A stretch of DNA of 9,671 nucleotides, from assembly GCA_943325595.2 (NCBI GenBank), contig CALPQA020000041.1:1-9671 (forward strand), given 5' to 3'. Both the position numbers and the translations under genes were made by a program. The DNA comes from Auritidibacter sp. Marseille-P8566. GTDB lineage: Bacteria; Bacteroidota; Bacteroidia; Flavobacteriales; Flavobacteriaceae. Below the pieces are notes generated by a model. It saw only the letters and a program-made list of their open reading frames with translations. It was not told the DNA's origin and did no database searches. Shown here piece after piece: positions 1 to 6,779 of this stretch. How positions within the stretch are numbered: the first letter of the stretch is position 1; each line of letters opens with the position of its first letter.

Positions 1-2
1 CA

Positions 3-518
3 TTATTTTTGGCAAATGTAACTTTTGCGCAAAGAATGCTTACCCGTTCTGGGGAAATTAAATTTGATGCTTCAATGCCAAATTTAGTTGAGATTGCTGG
101 AAAAAGCAATACTGTTTCTGCAATTCTTGATGAGGCTACTGGTCAATTTGCAACAAGCGCAATTATTAAATCTTTTCGATTTAAATCTCCTTTAATGGAA
201 GAACACTTTAATGAAAATTATATGGAATCTTCCAAATTTCCAAACTCAACTTTCAAAGGTAAAGTTGCAGGATTTGATGCTAAAAAAGTAACGGCAACAA
301 AAACGGCTTATGATGTTGAAGGAGATTTGACAATACACGGAGTTACGAAGAAAGTAAAAACTAAAATTTACCTTTCATCAAATGGTGGGAAAATAGATGC
401 TTCAGGCACTTTTTCGGTTCATGCTCAAGATTATAACATTGAAATTCCTAGTCTTGTAAAAGAGAAATTTGCCGAACAAATTAAAGTTATTTTCAACTTT
501 GAATTGGATACGAAATAA
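3..518 (+). CDS. YceI-family periplasmic protein, 5' end cut by the window edge
   Basis: This is the 3' part of a YceI-like domain protein, a periplasmic lipocalin-like beta-barrel family that binds isoprenoid-type lipids in characterised members; the ligand here is unknown. The open frame continues to the left edge and begins LFLANVTFAQ, which reads as the end of a signal peptide cleaved near the Ala-Gln. The TTG at position 9 is therefore not the real start, and only some 10 to 15 signal-peptide residues are probably missing. Family hallmarks after the cleavage site are GEIKFDAS, the segment FNENYMESSKFPNSTFKGKV, the central GDLTIHGVTKKV strand pair, and a C-terminal pair of strands ending IKVIFNFELDTK. 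The mature domain is about 160 residues, the usual YceI size, so it looks complete. It is convergent with the next gene and ends in a shared terminator. The family call is secure; the physiological role is not. Confidence 0.9.
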   Translation, partial: LFLANVTFAQRMLTRSGEIKFDASMPNLVEIAGKSNTVSAILDEATGQFATSAIIKSFRFKSPLMEEHFNENYMESSKFPNSTFKGKVAGFDAKKVTATKTAYDVEGDLTIHGVTKKVKTKIYLSSNGGKIDASGTFSVHAQDYNIEIPSLVKEKFAEQIKVIFNFELDTK

Positions 519-545
519 GTTATAATGAAAGGTTTAATTTCATAC

Positions 546-577
546 AAAAAATCCGAATCATTTGATTCGGATTTTTT
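546..577. terminator. Bidirectional rho-independent terminator between convergent genes
   Basis: The arms ATCCGAATC (551-559) and GATTCGGAT (564-572) form a 9-bp stem with a 4-nt loop. An A-run (546-550) and a T-run (from 573) flank it and extend the pairing to about 14 bp. Read on the plus strand it ends in a T-tract and sits 27 nt after the YceI stop. Read on the minus strand it also ends in a T-tract and begins directly at the stop codon (578-580) of the opposing gene. It should therefore terminate both transcripts. Confidence 0.9.
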
Positions 578-1060
578 TTATCGTCCCCTTCTTGAGGAGG
601 CCTCCTGCTGGTTTTTCAAATCTTCAGAAAGTTGTTTGTATTTGGCTTTTTGATTTTTATCCAATAAAATTAGAATATCAAGATCCGTTTTTTCAGCAAT
701 AGCTTTCAGTTCGCTTGTTTTGCTTTCATTACTATCATCTTCTTTTTTCAAAACGGCATTTTGTTTTTTCATACTTTCAGTAATAATATTTCCAATAGCA
801 ATTACCTGTAGCTCGTCTAGTGTCAATTGTACTTTGATTCTATCAATTACCTTTTTCACAGTTTCCTCAATTGGTGGTTCTTTTGGAGCTTGGCTTCTGC
901 TTGGACTCCCCATTTGTTGGTTTTGATTGTTCATTGGATTTCCTCCAAAACCACCCTGGCCATAACCACCTTGGCCATACCCATTCTGTCCATATTGAGC
1001 CGAAAGGGTTTGAATAGAAAATAAAATAATCAGGCTTGCAACTGTTTTTAGTGTTTTCAT
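578..1060 (-). CDS. Small secreted Gly/Gln-rich protein with a Spy-like helical domain (160 aa)
   Basis: I do not recognise a named gene. Residues 1-22 (MKTLKTVASL... ending LSAQ) form a clear signal peptide with a hydrophobic core. Next comes a low-complexity segment: three and a half copies of a five-residue unit [YF]GQ[GN]G (residues 23-40), then an Asn/Gln/Met-rich linker to about residue 55. Residues 65-150 are predicted helical and charged. They hold LTLDELQ (79-85) and a second segment LLDKNQKAKYKQL (132-144), an arrangement reminiscent of the two LTxxQ-type motifs in the Spy/CpxP group of periplasmic chaperone or stress proteins. That similarity is weak and is an inference. The C-terminus is basic (SSRRGR). 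The gene starts 61 nt after the rimO stop on the same strand, with no clear -7 box between, so it is probably read through from rimO. The bidirectional terminator follows its stop. Confidence 0.8.
   Translation of the reverse strand: MKTLKTVASLIILFSIQTLSAQYGQNGYGQGGYGQGGFGGNPMNNQNQQMGSPSRSQAPKEPPIEETVKKVIDRIKVQLTLDELQVIAIGNIITESMKKQNAVLKKEDDSNESKTSELKAIAEKTDLDILILLDKNQKAKYKQLSEDLKNQQEASSRRGR
941..994 (-). repeat. Short tandem 15-bp repeat encoding YGQGG-type pentapeptides
   Basis: Three full units and one partial unit encode YGQNG, YGQGG, YGQGG and FGG directly after the signal peptide of the 160-aa secreted protein. Copies differ at synonymous positions, so this is an older coding repeat rather than a perfect microsatellite. 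Aromatic/Gly/Gln repeats of this kind are normally disordered. Confidence 0.75.
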
Positions 1061-1121
1061 AAATTTCAGTTTAATTTTTAATTGAGAATTTATACAAGTT
1101 GGAATAGTAGTATAATTCTAA

Positions 1122-2426
1122 TTATGCTACTGGTTCTCCATACAAATCAAATTCTGTTGCTTCAGTAATTTTAATCATCACAAATTCACCCGTTTTCACA
1201 TAGTGTTTTGTTGCATCTATCAATACTTCATTATCTACATCGGGACTATCAAATTCGGTTCGTCCTACAAAATGTCCGCCTTCTTTTCTGTCAATAATAC
1301 ATTTGAATTCTTGACCAACTTTCTCTTGGTTCAAATCCCATGAAATTTGAGATTGTAATTCCATGATTTCTTCAGCACGAGCTTGTTTAACATCATCCGG
1401 AACATTGTCTTCTAATAAATAGGCGTGAGTATTTTCCTCATGTGAATAAGCAAAACAACCCATTCTGTCAAATTTCATTTCTTGAACAAAATCTTTTAAT
1501 ATTTCGAAATCCTCTTGTGTTTCTCCAGGATAACCAACAATCAATGTGGTTCGAATGGCCATTCCAGGAACTGCAGCTCTAAAATCTTTCAACAATTTTG
1601 TCGTTTTTTCTTGGGTTGTTCCACGACGCATTGATTTCAAAATAGCATCCGAAATATGTTGCAACGGAATATCAATATAATTACAAATTTTAGGTTCGCG
1701 TTTCATGATTTCCAAAACATCCATTGGAAAACCAGTAGGAAAAGCATAATGTAAACGAATCCATTCTATACCTTCCACTTTTACTAAAGCTTCTAATAAT
1801 TCCCCAAGATTCCGTTTTTTATAAATATCAAGACCATAATAAGTCAAATCCTGAGCAATCAAAATCAGTTCTTTAACACCATTTTTAGCTAGACCTTCAG
1901 TTTCTTTAACCAGCTTTTCAATGGTTTGCGAAACGTGTTTTCCTCGCATTAATGGAATAGCGCAAAAACTACACGGACGGTCGCAACCTTCAGCAATTTT
2001 CAAGTAGGCGTAATTTTTTGGTGTCGTTGTCAAACGCTCACCCAATAATTCATGTTTATAATCGGCTCCTAAAGCCTTCAATAATGCAGGCAATTCTGTA
2101 GTTCCAAAAAACTGGTCTACATTTGGGATTTCTTTTTCTAAATCAGGTCTGTAACGTTCCGATAAACATCCAGTTACGAATACTTTATCTACAATTCCAC
2201 GCTCTTTTTTATCAGCATATTCTAAAATCATATTTACCGATTCTGCCTTAGCATTATCAATAAATCCGCAGGTATTTATAACCACAATATTGCCCTCTTC
2301 TTCATGCACAACATCCTTGCCACTTGCGCGAAGTTGCCCCATTAGTACTTCACTATCGTACACATTTTTCGAACACCCAAGGGTAATTACGTTTATCTTA
2401 TTCTTTTTTAAAGACTTAGTTCTCAT
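1122..2426 (-). CDS. rimO: Ribosomal protein S12 methylthiotransferase RimO
   Basis: RimO is a cytoplasmic radical-SAM enzyme with two iron-sulfur clusters. It methylthiolates the beta-carbon of a conserved aspartate of ribosomal protein S12 (Asp88/89 in E. coli numbering). The 434-aa length matches the family (about 440). The N-terminal UPF0004 domain carries its three cluster cysteines: C18 in TLGCSKN, C53 in NTCGF and C87 in TGCL. The radical-SAM domain has the CxxxCxxC motif at C148, C152 and C155 (EGCDRPCSFC), then IDIPLQH (251-257) and GYPGET (298-303). A C-terminal TRAM domain covers about residues 367-430. RimO is preferred over the tRNA enzyme MiaB because of the TLGCSKN opening, YLKIAEGCDRPCSFC, and the C-terminal FDLYGE ending. 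The ATG at 2424-2426 gives the usual lysine-rich start. A GGAG-like stretch lies 9 nt upstream, unusual for this phylum. All catalytic residues are present. Confidence 0.97.
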   Translation of the reverse strand: MRTKSLKKNKINVITLGCSKNVYDSEVLMGQLRASGKDVVHEEEGNIVVINTCGFIDNAKAESVNMILEYADKKERGIVDKVFVTGCLSERYRPDLEKEIPNVDQFFGTTELPALLKALGADYKHELLGERLTTTPKNYAYLKIAEGCDRPCSFCAIPLMRGKHVSQTIEKLVKETEGLAKNGVKELILIAQDLTYYGLDIYKKRNLGELLEALVKVEGIEWIRLHYAFPTGFPMDVLEIMKREPKICNYIDIPLQHISDAILKSMRRGTTQEKTTKLLKDFRAAVPGMAIRTTLIVGYPGETQEDFEILKDFVQEMKFDRMGCFAYSHEENTHAYLLEDNVPDDVKQARAEEIMELQSQISWDLNQEKVGQEFKCIIDRKEGGHFVGRTEFDSPDVDNEVLIDATKHYVKTGEFVMIKITEATEFDLYGEPVA

Positions 2427-2457
2427 ATATTTTATCTCCCGATAATTTGGGATTTTG

Positions 2458-2465
2458 CAAAATTA
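2458..2465 (-). promoter_or_regulatory. Candidate Bacteroidota -7 promoter box for rimO (TAATTTTG)
   Basis: On the minus strand TAATTTTG matches the Bacteroidota -7 consensus TAnnTTTG exactly, about 31 nt before the rimO ATG. This implies a leader of about 25 nt. A -33 element is weak: TTTATG lies 19 nt upstream instead of a TTG. The box overlaps a perfect 12-bp palindrome ATTTTGCAAAAT (2452-2463), which may be chance. It would drive rimO and probably the 160-aa gene behind it. Confidence 0.5.
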
Positions 2466-2516
2466 CACTATTTATTTTTAGGAGCATAAACGTCAGTAGC
2501 TTTTATGATATTTTTT

Positions 2517-2570
2517 CCCGCTATCCGCTATATCCACGCAAGGGCGTGGGATGCCACTGCTATCGGGGCT
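2517..2570. repeat. GC-rich imperfect palindrome, REP-like intergenic element
   Basis: A 54-nt block of about 63% GC lies inside an AT-rich spacer. Its core is a perfect hairpin, CCACGC (2534-2539), loop AAGG, GCGTGG (2544-2549). An outer pairing CCCG (2517-2520) with CGGG (2564-2567) closes the element, and GCTATC occurs in both arms (2520-2525 and 2559-2564). No coding frame or T-tract in the right place supports a gene or a standard terminator: the T-run lies before the element on the plus strand. The composition and shape resemble the short repetitive extragenic palindromes that recur between genes in many bacteria, and from memory similar CCCGCTATCCGCTATATC-type blocks recur in Flavobacterium genomes. 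This was not checked. Confidence 0.6.
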
Positions 2571-2672
2571 ATTGAGTTTGTTTTGAATTCTCAAGATCGT
2601 TTTTATTCATCTTTACGAGATAATTCCGACCTAAATTAAAAGTAGGATTATTAATATTTTTAATAATGATAG

Positions 2673-5600
2673 TTATCGTTTCAAGGTAAAATGTCCCTTC
2701 GCAATTCGCCCATCCTCAAAATAAATAGTATACCAATAATCGTCAGCAGGAAGCAAGCTCCCATTAAATGTTCCGTCCCAACCTGCTCCTAGAGCGCCAA
2801 GCTGTTTCAATAATTTACCGTATCTATCAAAAATATAGATTGTCGTGTTGTAATTATTGGTGGCAGTTAATCCTTTAACATTCCAAGTGTCATTAAATCC
2901 ATCCGCATTTGGGGTAAAATATTTCGGAATTCCTATCACAGAGATTGTTTGTGTAGAAGTACCGCAACCGTCTAAATCTTTTACAAATACCGTGTGTATT
3001 CCAGCTGGAACATCTGTAAAAATATTAATTGTTTGGTACGCATTTGGATAATCCATGCTATAAACATAGTTTCCAAGGCCGGTTGCATTTATTATTACAG
3101 TATTGTTGTCACTTAAGTCTGTAATTGTAGGCATCTGAAAATGCGCCACATCCGAAGCTATTACCGTGATAGTTCTAATTCGGAAACAACCTAAAGCATT
3201 ACTAACTTTTACTGTATAAATTCCTTCTACATTTACGTTAAGTGTATAGGATGTTTCTGATGGTATAATTACACCATCTTTAGACCAAACATAAGTATAA
3301 TTAGTTGTTGGAGTAGCATCGGTGATTCCAGCATCTAACAACACGAAAAAAGTTGGGTCATTGCTACATACTAATTCTGTACTTTCTAATTCAATTTTTG
3401 GAACAGGATTAACTATAAAAGTAATTGTTTTAGTAATTGCGCAAGTAGGATTTATTGGATTTTTGATAATGATTTTGATATCTTTCGTCAAAGTCACAGG
3501 CAATGGATTTGGCAACGGTGTAGAAAGCAAAACATTGTTTTCATCATAATATTCTATAACCATTCCAGCAGGTTGCCCAAATGTTACAATATCATGAATT
3601 GCTTGTGAACTTGTAAAGTTAAACTGCCCATTTTGTAACGTTGGATCAATCTCATCATCACACGTTATTGTCAAAGTTGTTGGAATTGTAAAATCTATTG
3701 GTGATTTATCAACTATGAATTCGATAGTCGTTGAATAAGAACACGCCTGGGTAGTTGTATTGGTAACAACCGCTTTTATAATTTGTGATGTTGATGAAAA
3801 AGTTGCAGGAAACGGACTTGTAATCAAATTAGTATTGGAATCTCGCAATGGATTATTCGCTGCATCAAAATAGGTTACCGCTACTCCAGTTTGCCCCAAT
3901 AATAAATCACGTTCTAAGGTTGCTGTATTAAAATTAAAAATCCCATCTTGATTATCATCACATTGTCTTGGAATTACAACAGGATGAGCAAACGGCAAGG
4001 CTTCCACTTTTAAAGTTACAAATGGTCCTAAACCATAGCAGGCATTTGAGATATCACTGTCTATTCGAACCCAAATACTTTGAGTCGTTGGGTAACCAAT
4101 ATTTCTGTAATTTACTAAATCAGTAATGCCATTTAACTCCGCTAAAGCATCTGCACGATTTCTATAATACCTAATATTGTAAACACCTGTAGTTGGTAAA
4201 AGAGCCCTAATAGTTGCTTCAGTTGAACTGAAATTAAAAGTTGCAATTCCATCACGGTCGTTATTATTGGCGTTATTATTGCCATTAATGTCTAATAAAT
4301 CATCACAAACAGGAGGCATTACAATAGTATAGGTATTTGGGATATTTGGTGCAGGAACTCTTAAAGTTAATTTTGCAACTTTATGACATCCGTCAGCATT
4401 CATAATTCTTGCCCAAACATACATTAAGGTTGGAGTTGTATTTGTAAAAGTCAATGGGGTTAAAATTTCATCTGTTGGAGGAGTTGCATCTGCTCCAGCA
4501 AAAGAGGTATGATAGGTGAAAATTTCGTTCGCAAAGTTTGTAGAAATTTGAGGGTTATTTACCGTCAAATTAAACGAGGTAATTGCATCTAAATCATCGT
4601 CACATTGCACAATTGTTGTATCATTTACTACTGGCAATGGGTGAACAACCAAATTAAAAGAGTTTACTAAGTGACAACCCGAAGCAATAATTGTCAGTCT
4701 TACCCATATAGTTGCATTTCCTGAATTAATCGTTGTTATTCCATTTTGTCCTAAATCGGCATCGTTTTGATTAATATGATAAGTAACATTAATGCCAGTT
4801 TGCGTTCCTAATACTTCACTAGTTTTTGTACTTAAATCGAATGTTACACTACCATTAGTTTCATCTCCATCTGTATTATCATCACATTTTACAAAATCTG
4901 TTAAGGTATTTAATATTGGAACAACAGAATTATTCACAGTTATAGCTGCTGAAACAGCGGGACAAGAACCTACGGCAGGGAATGAGTAGGTGTAAATGCC
5001 ACTTACATTCACAGCAGGATTAAAAATTCCAGTTCCAGAAGACAATGAAGGAGACCATGTACCTCCAATTTCGGCAGTTGTTCCTAGCAAAGTAAACAAA
5101 TCATAAGGAGGCGTTGTCACACAAGAAGAAGTGGAGTTACTGATTCCCGCTTTTTTAATTTGCTGAACAGTAACAATTACTTTTACACTTATAGTTGTTA
5201 GCGAAGTATTACAGTTTTTTGTGAATGTATAAATATATTCTCCAGGGATATTTGTGGCTGGATCAAAAATATTTCCATTTAGTGATGTTCCACCCACGGG
5301 CACTGTCCAAGTACCGCCAGTACCAGGATTTCCAGTAATTATATCAAATAGGTTTTGAGTAGTGTTGGAACAAACTGTAATATTAGTGTCTTGGGGTGTG
5401 CTTCCAAATCCAGAATAATATCCTGCAAATCCAGATGCGGTTCCTTGATATCCAAATACTCCTACAGCTAACGGACCTGTAGAAACGACGTTTACATTTC
5501 CTGTTTGATTTCCAATTCGATACGAAACCCAATCAGTATTTCCAAGAACAGCTTGTGCTTGGGTGTTTGAAATTGCAGTTCCATTTATAGTTATCGTAGC

Positions 5601-6746
5601 TGTTGAATACGTCAAAATCATTAAATCTGCAGTATAATTGGTGCTACCGATTTGGTTTACCAAAGGGATATTAACTGAATTTTGAAAAAAACAACTTAAG
5701 GGCGGAATGAAGTTCAAACCAGATGTTGCAGTACTCGATCCACCACCTATAAATTGATAAGCAAATACGGGTTTACTGGTTTTTACATACAAATTGCTAT
5801 TGGCTGTTCCTTGGTAATAGAAATTGGGAATTACATAGTATTCCCCTGCATTAATTGTCGTTATTGGAGTAGGAATATCATTAATAAAAATTGCTGTACC
5901 GTCTTGATGAGCAACAATTAGCGGTGTTTCCATGACAGCCGATCCATTCCCTTTAATGAAGACATATTCAGTTCCAATTTGTGCTGACGAAACAATTTGA
6001 TCTAAGGTTAAATCAGCTTTACTATTCTCGGAACCACCAAGAGCATTTCCAGTATTTACTGCAACGTCTTTATCAGCAGTTATTAGTGCTCCAATAATTC
6101 CAGTTAAATTTGCAGTGACATTGCTGTAACCACTAAAAACAATACTTTGTCCAGCGTTTAATGTAAATGTTTGACTGTCTGCCGTAATGTTTCCCAATCC
6201 AGATGCGAAGATTACATCTACATTATAGTTTGATAAAGTTACGGTTGTGTTGTTTTCTGTAGCCATTACACTTGCTACAAATGATTTTCTGTTGTCCTGT
6301 GTTTCGTTTATTAAACATCCCAATCTAAAACTTTTTCCAATACCTGGTCTTCCTTTCGATATTAGTGTTTCAGCATGATTGTCTGCCCGCATTCTAAAAC
6401 TCACATAGAAATCTTTGTTTCCTGTCAATATAATTCCTTTGTCTGAGACTACTGTATTGACATCACTAAGATTTAAAAACATTTTTGTAGGCTGTCCAGT
6501 TCCAATCGAAATGAAAGTTGGAGTAGCTGCAGATATTAAAACAGGTGAATTTGGATACGGATTTCCACTTCCATCAGTTATTGTTACTAAAAACGGAGTA
6601 GTTTCGGGAGTTGATAAATAAACATATTGGTCTGCAATTTGACTTGCATCCCTTGAATGTAAAGGCGGAATCCAATGCTTATTACTCAATTGAGAAAAAG
6701 TAATCAAGGAGGATAATAGTAAAAAAAGTAGGACTAATTTTTTCAT
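2673..6746 (-). CDS. T9SS type B-sorted surface protein, IgGFc-binding-like N-terminus and CDD-repeat stalk (1357 aa)
   Basis: This is a large exported, probably cell-surface adhesin-like protein; its ligand is unknown. The ATG at 6744-6746 gives a clean signal peptide (MKKLVLLFLLLSSLITFSQ). The frame can be extended five codons to a TTG at 6759-6761, but that only adds a charged tail. Domains in order: residues 20-455, an all-beta region resembling the IgGFc-binding N-terminal domain (SNKHWIPPLHS, then FVASVMATENNTTVTL and FAYQFIGG); residues 455-606, two modules about 84 residues apart with Cys, GGTW (477-480 and 561-564) and a GxYxYxF strand; residues 616-1112, five CDD repeats; residues 1120-1198, an Ig/PKD-like domain; residues 1200-1272, a beta domain ending DLDGCG; residues 1273-1357, the type B sorting domain (FTPNADGFNDTW from 1277, YIFDRYGK, GWDG, final KR). 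That domain directs T9SS export. The gene follows the 764-aa paralog by 33 nt and ends before a REP-like spacer. Domain calls are from motif reading, not profile searches. Confidence 0.9.
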   Translation of the reverse strand: MKKLVLLFLLLSSLITFSQLSNKHWIPPLHSRDASQIADQYVYLSTPETTPFLVTITDGSGNPYPNSPVLISAATPTFISIGTGQPTKMFLNLSDVNTVVSDKGIILTGNKDFYVSFRMRADNHAETLISKGRPGIGKSFRLGCLINETQDNRKSFVASVMATENNTTVTLSNYNVDVIFASGLGNITADSQTFTLNAGQSIVFSGYSNVTANLTGIIGALITADKDVAVNTGNALGGSENSKADLTLDQIVSSAQIGTEYVFIKGNGSAVMETPLIVAHQDGTAIFINDIPTPITTINAGEYYVIPNFYYQGTANSNLYVKTSKPVFAYQFIGGGSSTATSGLNFIPPLSCFFQNSVNIPLVNQIGSTNYTADLMILTYSTATITINGTAISNTQAQAVLGNTDWVSYRIGNQTGNVNVVSTGPLAVGVFGYQGTASGFAGYYSGFGSTPQDTNITVCSNTTQNLFDIITGNPGTGGTWTVPVGGTSLNGNIFDPATNIPGEYIYTFTKNCNTSLTTISVKVIVTVQQIKKAGISNSTSSCVTTPPYDLFTLLGTTAEIGGTWSPSLSSGTGIFNPAVNVSGIYTYSFPAVGSCPAVSAAITVNNSVVPILNTLTDFVKCDDNTDGDETNGSVTFDLSTKTSEVLGTQTGINVTYHINQNDADLGQNGITTINSGNATIWVRLTIIASGCHLVNSFNLVVHPLPVVNDTTIVQCDDDLDAITSFNLTVNNPQISTNFANEIFTYHTSFAGADATPPTDEILTPLTFTNTTPTLMYVWARIMNADGCHKVAKLTLRVPAPNIPNTYTIVMPPVCDDLLDINGNNNANNNDRDGIATFNFSSTEATIRALLPTTGVYNIRYYRNRADALAELNGITDLVNYRNIGYPTTQSIWVRIDSDISNACYGLGPFVTLKVEALPFAHPVVIPRQCDDNQDGIFNFNTATLERDLLLGQTGVAVTYFDAANNPLRDSNTNLITSPFPATFSSTSQIIKAVVTNTTTQACSYSTTIEFIVDKSPIDFTIPTTLTITCDDEIDPTLQNGQFNFTSSQAIHDIVTFGQPAGMVIEYYDENNVLLSTPLPNPLPVTLTKDIKIIIKNPINPTCAITKTITFIVNPVPKIELESTELVCSNDPTFFVLLDAGITDATPTTNYTYVWSKDGVIIPSETSYTLNVNVEGIYTVKVSNALGCFRIRTITVIASDVAHFQMPTITDLSDNNTVIINATGLGNYVYSMDYPNAYQTINIFTDVPAGIHTVFVKDLDGCGTSTQTISVIGIPKYFTPNADGFNDTWNVKGLTATNNYNTTIYIFDRYGKLLKQLGALGAGWDGTFNGSLLPADDYWYTIYFEDGRIAKGHFTLKR
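3411..4901 (-). repeat. Array of five Cys-Asp-Asp protein repeats in the large surface protein
   Basis: Five degenerate repeats of about 94 to 115 residues start at Cys 621, 715, 814, 929 and 1029. The opening resembles CDDNxDGxxxFNL, an acidic loop like calcium-binding loops. Each repeat carries one further Cys, at 691, 787, 903, 1002 and 1102, which is 70 to 73 residues after the first except in the third repeat (89). On the plus strand the openings are visible as recurring ATCATCACA-type words. Pairing of the two cysteines as a disulfide and calcium binding are inferences. Confidence 0.8.
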
Positions 6747-6779
6747 ATATTTATTTCGCAATGTGTAAAAATAGGTTAT

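Noticed and set aside
595..606. Perfect GC-rich palindrome AGGAGGCCTCCT.
   Set aside because: It lies within the 3' coding end of the 160-aa gene (Glu-Ala-Ser-Ser codons), is isolated and has no loop, so it is probably coincidental.
2452..2463. Perfect 12-bp palindrome ATTTTGCAAAAT overlapping the rimO -7 box, considered as an operator.
   Set aside because: It is a single AT-rich palindrome with no second copy, and half of it is accounted for by the TAATTTTG promoter match.
2647..2667. Perfect 8-bp inverted repeat (ATTATTAA / TTAATAAT) 5 nt after the large surface gene's stop, considered as a terminator.
   Set aside because: The stem is entirely A/T, too weak for intrinsic termination, and such repeats are expected by chance in AT-rich spacers.
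3640..4900. Recurring ATCATCACA words on the plus strand, considered as a CRISPR or iteron array.
   Set aside because: They encode the Cys-Asp-Asp openings of the protein repeats on the minus strand, are about 300 nt apart, and diverge at synonymous positions.
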